A stretch of DNA of 64,000 nucleotides from Planctomycetaceae bacterium (lineage in GTDB: Bacteria > Planctomycetota > Phycisphaerae > SM23-33): NCBI GenBank assembly GCA_039680605.1, contig JBDKTA010000039.1, positions 62,001 through 126,000 of the forward strand, given 5' to 3'. Below the pieces are notes generated by a model that saw nothing but the letters and a program-made list of their open reading frames with translations, had not been told where the DNA came from and made no database searches. Position 1 is the stretch's first letter. Every line of letters begins with the position of its first letter. The translations under genes were made by a program, and so were the position numbers. Below are positions 34,222-43,204 of this stretch, piece after piece.

Positions 34222-35640
34222 TCAGGGACGCCAATACTGCGCTTCGTACAGGTTGGGGTCAATCTCCGTCGGCCACTTCGTCGCGACCGATCCGTCGCGA
34301 TAGAGGACGTTGACTTTGCCGCTGTGGCGGGCAAAGGCCGGCTCGGGGGCGGTCCAATCCTCGTCGGTCGGCCGCACCACCAGGTGGTCATAGTCGATGG
34401 CCAGGATCTTCTGCTGGCCCAGCCCCGCCTGGTCGGTGATGGAGGGATTGATGCCGTAGCTGACCTTGAAGGACGTGGTGGATCCCGGGGGGGTGGTTCC
34501 GCCGGTGGCAGAGCCGATCGTCACCGTCGGAAGCGACTCGATCACCGCCGCGTTTGGCGCCCAGGCGTCGTTGTTGGGGTGCCCGAATTTTTCGACCACC
34601 AGCACGTCGTCGACGCCAGGGGTGGTGGTGTTGGAATGGCGTACGATATTGGGGATCCCATGGTTGCGGTCGGAGGTGCTCCACATGCGGCGGATGCGCA
34701 TGACGGTCGTGCCATCCTGTTCGTGGGTCACCCAGAAGGCTACGTCTTGTGCGGGATCGTCGCTGAAGCTCTTATACGTCGCCGATCCGCCCCAGAACGC
34801 GTAGATGCCCCAATAGGTGTCCATGTTCTGCTTGAGGCGGTATCCCGAGAACGTCGCGCGGACCATCGCCTCGTTCGAATCCGGAGGCACGGCGCCGGTG
34901 CCGGCATAGATCCAGTACGTGTAAGAATCGGCGCCGGGCGAATAGAGGAAGTTGTAGCAGTACTCCGGGCTCCAGGCCCAGTTGTTGGGAAGATCGTGCA
35001 GGAGCCTCTGGGGCGTGCCCTGAAAAGTGGGCGTGTTACCGGCCGGGGCGAACTGCGCCACGCTGGGATGGAGGTAGTCGTTGTTCCCGCTGGCGTCTTT
35101 GTGGTCCCGCATCACCATGTATTCCGTGTGCGATATCTTGCGGGCGAAGTAGCTCGTCCCGTCCAGCGGGAGATACAGGTAATTTGACGAGCACCCGAAG
35201 GCCGTAATCGCATCTTTGCCGTTGAAATTGCACGACATCCGCAGGCGATAGTCGGCCTTGAACGCCTGGAGCTTCTCCTCGGCCAGCGCGGGCCCTTCAT
35301 GGCCGCCGGAGGTGGTTTCCGTCAGCACCGTTGCGCCTTCGGCGCATTGCAGGATGCTCTTGGCGTCATCGCTGTCTTTCAGGACCGCCTTGTACCAGTC
35401 GCCGGCCTCGGCAAAGGCGGGCCGGGCGGATTTGTCCATGTCGCGAGACTGCAGCGAAACGCTTTGCCCAATTCTTTTGAGATTGTTCTGACACATCAGC
35501 GCCCGCGTTTTGACCAGGAGGTTGCCTGTCGCGGGTACCAGAAGAGTGACCAGGATCGCCAGGATGGCGACCACAACCAGCAGTTCCGTCAGCGTCATCC
35601 CCCGAATTCCACAAGAGGTCCGTGTTTGTGTGCTAAGCAT
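34222..35640 (-). CDS. Prepilin-type protein with H-X9-DG motif (copy A)
   Basis: A 472-residue pseudopilin-like protein with prepilin cleavage site IRG|MTLTELLVVVAILAILV and C-terminal ARHSGKVNVLYRDGSV, where H is followed by nine residues and DG (the planctomycete H-X9-DG prepilin motif). The central region (LPLDGTSYFARKISH, NPSITDQAGLGQQKILAIDY) is shared with copy B. The start is preceded by AGGAGAG. A TATAAT box at 35690-35695 suggests its own promoter, 93 bp from the TPR/protease gene upstream on the same strand. Confidence 0.9.
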   Translation of the reverse strand: MLSTQTRTSCGIRGMTLTELLVVVAILAILVTLLVPATGNLLVKTRALMCQNNLKRIGQSVSLQSRDMDKSARPAFAEAGDWYKAVLKDSDDAKSILQCAEGATVLTETTSGGHEGPALAEEKLQAFKADYRLRMSCNFNGKDAITAFGCSSNYLYLPLDGTSYFARKISHTEYMVMRDHKDASGNNDYLHPSVAQFAPAGNTPTFQGTPQRLLHDLPNNWAWSPEYCYNFLYSPGADSYTYWIYAGTGAVPPDSNEAMVRATFSGYRLKQNMDTYWGIYAFWGGSATYKSFSDDPAQDVAFWVTHEQDGTTVMRIRRMWSTSDRNHGIPNIVRHSNTTTPGVDDVLVVEKFGHPNNDAWAPNAAVIESLPTVTIGSATGGTTPPGSTTSFKVSYGINPSITDQAGLGQQKILAIDYDHLVVRPTDEDWTAPEPAFARHSGKVNVLYRDGSVATKWPTEIDPNLYEAQYWRP

Positions 35641-35689
35641 GGTGAATGCTCTCCTTTATTTCACACCGGGCATTCCCTTTGCACGTTTT

Positions 35690-35718
35690 ATTATATTGGA
35701 TATCTTCCCTATCGGAAA
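35690..35718 (-). promoter_or_regulatory. Possible promoter of the prepilin/HEAT block
   Basis: On the minus strand an exact TATAAT (35690-35695) is preceded, 17 bp upstream, by the weak TTTCCG (35713-35718). The start codon follows about 50 bases later with AGGAGAG in between. The other prepilin copy also has TATAAT at a similar place (33523-33528). The -35 element is poor, so regulation by an activator is possible. Confidence 0.4.
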
Positions 35719-35733
35719 TAGGTAATCCAATGA

Positions 35734-38700
35734 TTAATCAAGAGGCGTCTGTCGTCCCAAAGCGCCGGCCAACGCACGTTTCCAGCAGACCATCGGCCAG
35801 GACTTGCCGATAAGTTTGGCTTGCGCCTTGGCTTTGGCAGTCAGAGCTTTGCGCGATCTGGCGTCGGCGGCTTTGCCTTCGATCAGGTCGGCGAACAACA
35901 GCAGCATCTTGGATAGGTGCGTCGCCAAGGGCGGCGTCCAGTGCTCGGCCGAGTAGTCCTCCAGCAACGCGCGGTGTGTGCGCACGGCGGCCAGGAACTC
36001 GTCGATGCGCCCCAGGCGCAGGGTGGTTTCGCAGAGCACGATGGCCTGAAACCGCATCGTCTGGTCGCCGCGCAGATGCTGCAGCACGTCGCGACTGGTG
36101 GCGTAGAGCTCTTCAAGGTCTTCTTTGACGCCTTTGGCCTTGCGGAGCGAACTGGAATAGTTGGCGATGGCCCACATCTCAATGCCGTCATGCTCGCGCC
36201 AGTCGCACATCCACCGGCGGATCTCGGCGGCCGCGGGAGGTTTGCTGCATGAGAGCATGTACCCGATCTTCTGCCATACCGGCGTCTGGTGGCGGCAGGA
36301 GTCTTTGTGGTCTCGCCAGTACTTCATTGCGGCAGGGCGCGAATGCGTGTCGTGCAGGACTTCGAGTACCTGGGCCTTGCAGGCGCCGTTGTCCCAGCCG
36401 CCGCGGTCGAGGCCTTCCAGCAGCATCAACAGCTTTCGTGCCGACGCCGACGGAGCCAGACCCAGCGCCTGCCTCAGCCGCAGCGCCAGCGGGGTAGGCA
36501 CCTTCACCAAGGCCACAGCCGCGGTGAGCTTGACCATCGCCGCCCGCCGCACACGTCGGTTGGAGAGGACCCTGTCGAACAGCGCCTGGGCGGCCATCGG
36601 CGCGCGCCGATGTTTCTCGAAGGCCTCCCAGGCGGTCTGCTCTGGCCAGACCTCGTCCTCGCCCGGGGCCTGCCAGACCCGGCAGGCGGTATCCAGGGCC
36701 AGGTCCCACTGCCCCGCCTCGGCAAAGCACTGCACCTTGCGGGCCAGGAGGTACGTGGATTGCGGATAGAACCGCTCAATGGCGGTGATGACGCCCTGGG
36801 CGCGGTCCAACGACCCGCGCTTCAGGAGCTGGTCGAAACGCCAGATGTGAACCGCCTCGTGGCGCGGGAAATCCTGCAGAAGCTGGTCCCACTGCGAGTC
36901 GAGTTCGTCCGACGTCACACCTGCGGCCTCCAGCAGCAACAGGCGCCGCGCGGCCAGGCGCGGGTCTTCCATGATGACGGGGTGGACGCTGTGGAGAATT
37001 TCGCGGGCGCGTGTCCAGCTCTGCTGGTTCTCCATCCAGTCCATCAACTGTTCCCAGGCCCACTTGTGGGTGGGCCACTGGGCGACAACCTGGGCCATTT
37101 CGTCGATGGCCTGCTGGGGTTTCTCCTGCACCCAGGTGATCCATGCCAGTCGCGCGGCGATGGCCGCGGGCGGTCCATCGAGTTGGCGCTGCTCGGCGAT
37201 GAGTTGGCGGGCTTGGTCGCAGCGGCGCGTCTGTGCCAGCAGCGTCGCAAGGCGGTCGGCGGCATCGAACAGCGCGGCGTTGTATTCGAGGGCCTTGTTC
37301 AGGGCGTTTTCGGCCTCGACCAGGTCGTTGTTGACCTCGCAGCGCAGCAGCGCGTCGCCCAGAAGGTACCAGAAGTACGCGCCGTTTTCCATCAGGGCGG
37401 TGGCCTGGCGTGCCAGGTCGAGGGCCTGGTGGTGGTGCTGGAGTTCGAGGGCGAAGTCGATCGCGCGGCGGCGCAGCTCAACGCTCAGGGGCGTTTTGGC
37501 CAAGCCGTCGATGCACGTCTGCAGGGCCTGGTCGTACTGCTGGGCGTTCCACTGCATGTCCGCCAGGTAGCCCCAGGCATCCTGGGCGTCGGGGCGGAGT
37601 CGCACGCTCTGGCGGAGGATGTCGAAGGCCTCGTCCCGCTGCCCGCGGCGCTCCAGGACGCTGGCCAGGTTCGCCCGGGCCGCCAGGTTCACCGGCTGGC
37701 GGCGGATGATCTCGCGCAGGACGGCGATCTCCTTGTCTTCCTGCAGCAGGCTGCGATAGGCGTCGGCCAGCGAGAAGCGCAGGTCGAAGTGGTTGGGGAA
37801 GCGGCGGATGGCTTCTTCGAGCACCTCGACGGCCCGCGCCGCATCGCTGCGCCCGCGACCGTAGGTCAACCACAGGTCCACTTGCGCCTCGATGACTTCC
37901 GGATCGGAGGCGTCGCGGCTGAGCCATTCCTCCACGCACTGCTGGGCCTGCTGGCAACCGAATTGTTCGGCCAGGCGGAACGCCAGAATGCGCGCATGGT
38001 GCAGCGGACCGATGGTCCGCAGAATCTGCTGGCACAACCGCGCTCGGATGCGCTCGACGACGTCGGGCGCCAGGTGGTCGACGCACATCCAGATTCGGTC
38101 GTAGCAGTACCCGTTGCCCGGGTCGGTCGTGACGGCCTGGAGCAGCATCTCGGCGGCCGGGGCATGCAGCCCCCGCGCCTGCGCGGCCTGGGCGGTGAGA
38201 ATCATGGTCGTCGCGTCGTGAGCGGCCAGCCCCTGCACCCGCCGCACGATGGCGTCAACCTCGTCGAACAGCGCCGCCGCGGCAGCGCCTTTGCGCTGGG
38301 AGGCCTCGTTGAGCAGGCTGTAGCCCAGTTCGCGCCAGGCCCAGGCGTCCAGGGGGTTGCGCTGGACGCGCCGGCGCAGCACCTGGGTGTACGCCTCGTC
38401 CTGAAAATCCGCCCGGAGCTGTTCGAGATAGATCTGCTCGAACATCTCGTGGTTCTGTCGCTGCCCGAGCCATTGGGCCGCCAACTCCACGCACGCCTTG
38501 CGCCCGTGTGCCACGGCGTACTGGCGCAGGTACGCCGTGCGCGCCTGGGCGTTCTCGCTCTCCTCGGTCATCCACTGCCCGCTCAGTTCCAGGGCCTGCT
38601 CCCATTGGCCGCTGGCCTCGTGCAGATACACCGCCGCCGAAAGGTACAGCCCGCGGTGTCCCGCGCGGGAGGCACATTCCAAAGCCGCCCACGCCCGGTC

Positions 38701-40917
38701 CCAGTCGCCCATGCGCACCCAGAACTCGGCGGCGAAGGAATGAACCTCGCCGCCGGCGTCGCTGTGCTGCTGCGCTGCGAGCATGGCCGCGATCGCCTCG
38801 TCGGCCCGACCATAGTCCTCCAGCGCCATCACCCACGTGCGCCAGGCCCATCCGCCCCGGACCAGCCCCCCGAGGCGCTGGCAGCGGCGGTGCAGCCACT
38901 CCAGGGCCTCGCTTTCGCGACCCGCCAGGCGCAGGGCGTCGGCGTAGCTGCGGGCGTAATGGTCGTGCTCGTATTCCAGGCACGCCGCCAGGCGGAAGGG
39001 CAGCAGGCTTTGGTCGGCCTGGTTCTGCCAGATGCAGATGTCGCCCAGCACGTGATACGCCCCCGCCGCTGCCGGTTCGTAGCGAACCGCCTTGAGCAGC
39101 AGCCGCCGGGCGCGGGCGAACCCTTCGCTGGTGACGCCGAGATAGTCGGCATAGCGGGTGATGATGGCCGCCGGGACATAGCGCCAGAACTGGCGGTCGC
39201 CGACGGCGGCGACGCGTCCGCGGTCGACGATCTGTCCCAACGTCGCCAGCACCCGCGCCGTGTCGCGGGTGCCCTCCAGGCTGCCCAGAAACTCCTCCTG
39301 CACCGCCGCGCTGTGCGGATAGCGTTCAAGCAGACGCTGCTGGATCTCGATGGCGGCAAAGCGCTCGCCGATGCGGTCGAGGTACATCGCGTGGAGGCGC
39401 TGGACCAGCGGCTCGTCGTCTCTCTGGGCCAATAGCGACTCGACGAGCCCGGCGGCCGACCGCGCCCCGCGCGTCTCCAGGAGTTTGGTGAACTCGATCA
39501 TTCCCTCCATGGCGCGGCATTGGTCGGGGTCGATCACCTCCAGCCGCGCCGCCTGGTCCTGCGGGACCATCGCCACCCCCTGCGGACCAAAGGGCGCCTC
39601 TTCACTATGCACGTGCTCCAGCAGCACGCGCGACCATCCGCTCGAGGACGGGTCGTGGATGATCAGCACGCCGGCGGCTTCGTCCAGCCCCACCACCGCC
39701 GTAGCGTGGGCCGATCCCATCCGCCGCGTCGAGAGCAGAAACGGGATGCCCGCCCGGATCAGCGCCGAGGCCCGCTCGGGCGTCACGGCGAACGCCCGCG
39801 TGGCCCAGCCGTTGGCTTTAAGCCAGTCCACCGCCCGCCAGATGGCCGTTCCACCGTAGGTCAGCGCCTCGGCCAGGGCGTCCTGGTCTACCTGGCGTGC
39901 GAAGACCCCTGCCGCCGCGGCAATGCTGGTGGGAAGGCACGTGTTGTGTTTCTGCAGCAGCGGGCGATAGGGCAGCAGGATCAACCGCCCGTCGGGATTC
40001 TTCTGCAGATTCTCGTGCGCGAGGCGATAGAACGGGTGGCGGGCCTGCTGGGAATACCGACTCAGACGCCCGCGGTCGCCCGTGGTCATCGCCACGTCGG
40101 CTCGCATGTAAGCCAGTTGGGCCTTGGTCTGGCGATCAGCCAGCGGGGTCAGGCGCGTTTCGATGTCTTCCAGTATCGCCCAGGCGTCGGCCGCCAGGCT
40201 CTCACGCGCCGAACCGCTCTCGCGCTCGGCCAGGTCTGCCAGGTACGCCACCGTCACCTGGGCGGTTTCGTACGATTGCCCGCCCCGGGCGGCTTCGAGC
40301 AGCCGCTCATGCACCAGTTCCTCCAGCCGCCCCAGACGTGTCAGGATCAAACCCAGCACCTGGGCGGTGGCGGGCATGGCCGGACGGCTCTGCCAGGACC
40401 GGTCGGCGAAATCCAGCGCCTCGTGCCAGCGGTCCTGGTGGAACAGCACCCAGGCGCGGCAGCAGAGCACCCAGGCGTCGATGGGGGCTGTCCGCTCCGA
40501 GGCCGCCAGCAATTCGTGCGCGCGGTCGAAGTCTCGCAGCAGGCTCCACGAGACCGCCATGTTCGCCAGCCAACTGGCTTCGAGATCCGCATCGGCGCCT
40601 TCAAGGCGCGGATGGTCCTCGAACTGCTGCAGATCGGCGAAGAAATTGTGCCCGCCCCTGGTGTCCGAACCGACGTAATACCGCACCAGCGGATGTGTCG
40701 CGTCGTGCGAGCGGGCCAACCGCAACAACCACCGCCGCAGGCGCTGACCGCCCAGGCGCCCCCCCAGCTTGGCCGCGTGTACAAGCTGCTCGACCGTCAT
40801 ACGGTCCGTCACGTCAGACCGCGACCACCATGAACGCGTCAACTCATAAGCGTCCAGGTACCGCACCTGGTCGTACAGTCGCAGAACCTGCGGCAGATCT
40901 ACGTCCGGCCCCGGCAT
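35734..40917 (-). CDS. Giant TPR protein with an internal C39-like cysteine protease domain
   Basis: A 1727-residue protein. Residues 1-300 and 450-1727 are helical tetratricopeptide-like repeats (for example ALNKALEYNAALFDAADRLA, AFDILRQSVRLRPDAQDAWG). Residues about 315-440 form a C39/papain-like peptidase: cysteine C327 in HNTCLPTSIAA, histidine H404 in MGSAHATAVVGLD and aspartate D422 in IIHDPSSSGW. C39 peptidases normally sit at the N-terminus of bacteriocin ABC exporters and cut double-glycine leaders; here there is no transporter, no membrane helix and no signal peptide. Start 40917 was chosen over 40980. It lies 100 bp after the retropepsin-like gene on the same strand. Substrate unknown. 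Confidence 0.85.
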   Translation of the reverse strand: MPGPDVDLPQVLRLYDQVRYLDAYELTRSWWSRSDVTDRMTVEQLVHAAKLGGRLGGQRLRRWLLRLARSHDATHPLVRYYVGSDTRGGHNFFADLQQFEDHPRLEGADADLEASWLANMAVSWSLLRDFDRAHELLAASERTAPIDAWVLCCRAWVLFHQDRWHEALDFADRSWQSRPAMPATAQVLGLILTRLGRLEELVHERLLEAARGGQSYETAQVTVAYLADLAERESGSARESLAADAWAILEDIETRLTPLADRQTKAQLAYMRADVAMTTGDRGRLSRYSQQARHPFYRLAHENLQKNPDGRLILLPYRPLLQKHNTCLPTSIAAAAGVFARQVDQDALAEALTYGGTAIWRAVDWLKANGWATRAFAVTPERASALIRAGIPFLLSTRRMGSAHATAVVGLDEAAGVLIIHDPSSSGWSRVLLEHVHSEEAPFGPQGVAMVPQDQAARLEVIDPDQCRAMEGMIEFTKLLETRGARSAAGLVESLLAQRDDEPLVQRLHAMYLDRIGERFAAIEIQQRLLERYPHSAAVQEEFLGSLEGTRDTARVLATLGQIVDRGRVAAVGDRQFWRYVPAAIITRYADYLGVTSEGFARARRLLLKAVRYEPAAAGAYHVLGDICIWQNQADQSLLPFRLAACLEYEHDHYARSYADALRLAGRESEALEWLHRRCQRLGGLVRGGWAWRTWVMALEDYGRADEAIAAMLAAQQHSDAGGEVHSFAAEFWVRMGDWDRAWAALECASRAGHRGLYLSAAVYLHEASGQWEQALELSGQWMTEESENAQARTAYLRQYAVAHGRKACVELAAQWLGQRQNHEMFEQIYLEQLRADFQDEAYTQVLRRRVQRNPLDAWAWRELGYSLLNEASQRKGAAAAALFDEVDAIVRRVQGLAAHDATTMILTAQAAQARGLHAPAAEMLLQAVTTDPGNGYCYDRIWMCVDHLAPDVVERIRARLCQQILRTIGPLHHARILAFRLAEQFGCQQAQQCVEEWLSRDASDPEVIEAQVDLWLTYGRGRSDAARAVEVLEEAIRRFPNHFDLRFSLADAYRSLLQEDKEIAVLREIIRRQPVNLAARANLASVLERRGQRDEAFDILRQSVRLRPDAQDAWGYLADMQWNAQQYDQALQTCIDGLAKTPLSVELRRRAIDFALELQHHHQALDLARQATALMENGAYFWYLLGDALLRCEVNNDLVEAENALNKALEYNAALFDAADRLATLLAQTRRCDQARQLIAEQRQLDGPPAAIAARLAWITWVQEKPQQAIDEMAQVVAQWPTHKWAWEQLMDWMENQQSWTRAREILHSVHPVIMEDPRLAARRLLLLEAAGVTSDELDSQWDQLLQDFPRHEAVHIWRFDQLLKRGSLDRAQGVITAIERFYPQSTYLLARKVQCFAEAGQWDLALDTACRVWQAPGEDEVWPEQTAWEAFEKHRRAPMAAQALFDRVLSNRRVRRAAMVKLTAAVALVKVPTPLALRLRQALGLAPSASARKLLMLLEGLDRGGWDNGACKAQVLEVLHDTHSRPAAMKYWRDHKDSCRHQTPVWQKIGYMLSCSKPPAAAEIRRWMCDWREHDGIEMWAIANYSSSLRKAKGVKEDLEELYATSRDVLQHLRGDQTMRFQAIVLCETTLRLGRIDEFLAAVRTHRALLEDYSAEHWTPPLATHLSKMLLLFADLIEGKAADARSRKALTAKAKAQAKLIGKSWPMVCWKRALAGALGRQTPLD

Positions 40918-41017
40918 ACGATGCGCCTTGATTATGAACAGACAGCCCGATCGTCTCGCCGCGCGCGGCGGCAGGTGCAAATCATAATCGCCGCCTTGCG
41001 CCGGTCAAGGGCGCGCG

Positions 41018-41602
41018 TCACCATGTCGGCGCGGCGCTGAGGCGGCGGGCGCTGAAGGTCAGGGCATAACCCTCCAGGACCCGCGCCCGCCCGAGAATGT
41101 TGTACTGCGGCATCGCCGCCAGTGGACGCGCCGCCGGCGCCTCGTCGGCGACGTTCCGCGGAGGCACGATCACCGGCACCATGAACGGACGGTCGTCGAG
41201 ATACACCTGCACCCACCGCCGCAGACCGATCATCGGCGCCCCGCCGGCGTCGCGAACGACCGCCGCCACGTCGCCGGGATGCATCGCCCGCTCGATCCCC
41301 AGGTCGTCGGCAGACGACGCCGTCAGCGTGCTCACGTCGGCGCCGGTGTCGACCAGCACCAGCACCTTGCGCGTGACGGAGGTCTGGATATTCTGCATGT
41401 CCAGCAGGACCACCGGCATGGCGTTGCGGCTGGCGGCCGCCCAGATCATCCCATAGCGGTGCGGGTCGCGCGCCAGCAGGCCCGCCAGTTCGCCCGCCGG
41501 CGGCAGCGGCGGCGAGGGCGCTACCGGCGCCAGGTATTCGTGCGCCCATCGGCGGCGCCGACCGCGGCGGCGCGGAGCGAGTTTGACGGTCTTGCCCTTC
41601 AT
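41018..41602 (-). CDS. Retropepsin-like aspartic protease (clan AA)
   Basis: A 194-residue protein with the aspartic protease motif D85-T86-G87-A88-D89 in VLVLVDTGADVSTLTASSAD and the C-terminal NILGRARVLEGYALTFSAR, which matches the hydrophobic-glycine block of retropepsin-like enzymes. Such single-domain proteases act as dimers. The N-terminus is strongly basic (RRRGRRRRW), without a clear signal peptide. Its start overlaps the stop of the response regulator by ATGA, so it is the direct partner of the signalling pair. A processing role for the regulator, the TPR protein or another target is inferred from position only. Confidence 0.78.
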   Translation of the reverse strand: MKGKTVKLAPRRRGRRRRWAHEYLAPVAPSPPLPPAGELAGLLARDPHRYGMIWAAASRNAMPVVLLDMQNIQTSVTRKVLVLVDTGADVSTLTASSADDLGIERAMHPGDVAAVVRDAGGAPMIGLRRWVQVYLDDRPFMVPVIVPPRNVADEAPAARPLAAMPQYNILGRARVLEGYALTFSARRLSAAPTW

Positions 41603-42315
41603 TTGGCAGCCGCCTCCAGCACGTCGAGAATGACCGGCATCGCCCGGCGAAAGGCGGCGCTGCGGAGAATGCGGCGGGTCAACTGGGCGTTATCCGCCGC
41701 GGCGAAGACCACCCGCTCGCCTAGGCGCACGCCGCCGGTGAGCTTCTGCCGCCGCGCCTGTGCCGCCTCGACGACGGCCACGCTCTTGCCCGCGAAGCGC
41801 CTGGCCAGTTGGGCATAGTGTCGAGCCAGCCAGGTCTGGTTGGGATCCAGCTCGCGGCGGCGTTTTTCTTCGACAAGTCGGGCGCACTGGGCGACGAGCT
41901 GGTCAGCGGTGTTGCCCCCGGGAAGGGTCTTGGGCAGGTAGTAGGCCCCCGCGCGGGAGACCTCGATGGCGTCATGCACGCTGGGGTAAGCGGTGAAGAC
42001 GAAGATCGGCGTGTCCGGGTCGACCAGGCCGTGGCGGCGGATCGAACGGATTTCTGCCAGCGTCCGCAGCACCTGCAGCGCGGCGTCGGGCTGGTCGCGC
42101 CCGGACCGCCCGGCGTCCAGGGGCATGCGCATGTCGAGCACGACTACGTCGTAGCGCCGCTGCAGCAGGCGGCGGACGGCCTGGTCGACGTTGGACGCTC
42201 CGGCCGGTGCGAACCCCGCCAGGCGGAACAACGTGGCCAGGCTCCGCCGCAGCGCCGGGTCATCGTCGGCGATCAGCACGCGGGGCGGCGACAGGCGGCG
42301 GGGGCGGACCTTCAT
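41599..42315 (-). CDS. Response regulator with non-DNA-binding output domain
   Basis: A 238-residue protein. Residues 12-135 form a receiver domain: acidic D17-D19, phosphoacceptor D61 in VVVLDMRMP, T108 in VFTAYPS and K129 in YYLPKTL. An insertion (DAGRSGRDQPD) follows the phosphorylation site. The output part (residues 150-238, with LARHYAQLARRFAGKSVAVV, and RRAMPVILDVLE) has no helix-turn-helix and recalls DUF5678. I recall small DUF5678 proteins encoded next to retropepsin-like proteases, as happens here. Both ends overlap neighbouring genes by ATGA. Confidence 0.82.
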   Translation of the reverse strand: MKVRPRRLSPPRVLIADDDPALRRSLATLFRLAGFAPAGASNVDQAVRRLLQRRYDVVVLDMRMPLDAGRSGRDQPDAALQVLRTLAEIRSIRRHGLVDPDTPIFVFTAYPSVHDAIEVSRAGAYYLPKTLPGGNTADQLVAQCARLVEEKRRRELDPNQTWLARHYAQLARRFAGKSVAVVEAAQARRQKLTGGVRLGERVVFAAADNAQLTRRILRSAAFRRAMPVILDVLEAAAK

Positions 42316-43043
42316 TGCGTCCTCCCGTTGCGCTGGGGCAGGACGATCCGGAACCGCGCCCCGCATCCGGGGCGCCCCACTTCCTGTGCGGTGCCTCCAT
42401 GGACTGCCGCCACGCGCCGCACGATGCTCAGCCCCAGCCCGAAGTGCCCGCAATCCTGCGAGTGGTACGGGCGGAAGACTTTCCGCTTCATCGCCGCCGG
42501 AACGCCCGGACCATTGTCGCAGACTTCGATGACCACATGCGAGCCGGCGCCCCGCCGCGACATGCGCACGCCGATGCGACCGCCGCGCCGCGGCACGAAC
42601 CGACGCGCGTTCTCGAACAGCTCCACCACCGCCCGCTCGATCAGGTGCGGGTCGCCCCAGATCACCAACCGCCGCGGCAACTGCCACAAGAACCGCCGCC
42701 GCGCGTACTGGCGCCGCAACCGCGCCGTCAGATCGGCCAGATCAAATCGCACGAATTGCGGTTTCTGCCACGCCCGACCGTACCACATGGCGCTGGTCGC
42801 GGCGCCTTTGAGCATCTCGATCGACCGCGACAACTGCCCCAGCGCGTCCTTGCAGGAGGAGGCGGCTTGGCGCTGCAGGATTCCCATCGCCGCCTCGACG
42901 CCGGCGATGCGCCCCAGGAGGATGTGGCCGGCTTCGCGGGAGAACTCCGCCAGCGCGCACTCGATGCGCCCATTGAATGGAGGCTCGCAGAAACCGTCGA
43001 TGCGCCCGCCGGACCGGCTGGGTCGCCCATCTTTGCACGCCAT
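42312..43043 (-). CDS. Sensor histidine kinase, soluble
   Basis: A 243-residue kinase with a clear HATPase domain: N-box ELFENARRFV (N145), G1 CDNGPGVPAA, F-box-like KVFRPYHSQ and G2 GHFGLGLSIVRRVAAVHGG. The first 80 residues form a helical dimerisation region with H40 (SREAGHILLGRIAGVEAA) as the likely phosphorylated histidine, although the usual HE/D motif is absent. No sensor or membrane segment is visible, so it may sense a cytoplasmic partner. Start 43043 is chosen; 43088 is also in frame. First gene of the overlapping kinase-regulator-protease run. Confidence 0.82.
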   Translation of the reverse strand: MACKDGRPSRSGGRIDGFCEPPFNGRIECALAEFSREAGHILLGRIAGVEAAMGILQRQAASSCKDALGQLSRSIEMLKGAATSAMWYGRAWQKPQFVRFDLADLTARLRRQYARRRFLWQLPRRLVIWGDPHLIERAVVELFENARRFVPRRGGRIGVRMSRRGAGSHVVIEVCDNGPGVPAAMKRKVFRPYHSQDCGHFGLGLSIVRRVAAVHGGTAQEVGRPGCGARFRIVLPQRNGRTQ

Positions 43044-43204
43044 AATGCACAACCCAAAGATGGACAACAATACCCTGGATAGGAACAATACCTATGCGAC
43101 CACGGCAGGGCAAGCAAAATGCAACCAGTCGTAGACGCGGCATGTCGGAACTTCGCCCCCAAGGGCGGGTTTTTATAGCAGGTCTTTTACCGGAAAGGTT
43201 CTCT

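Noticed and set aside
36289-39435. A 1048-codon open frame on the plus strand.
   Set aside because: It lies wholly antisense to the TPR/C39 gene, has a biased composition rich in arginine, valine and leucine, and shows no family motif. Long antisense frames are common at this GC content. The same holds for 4415-6010, 14650-16806 and 25456-27756 on the plus strand.
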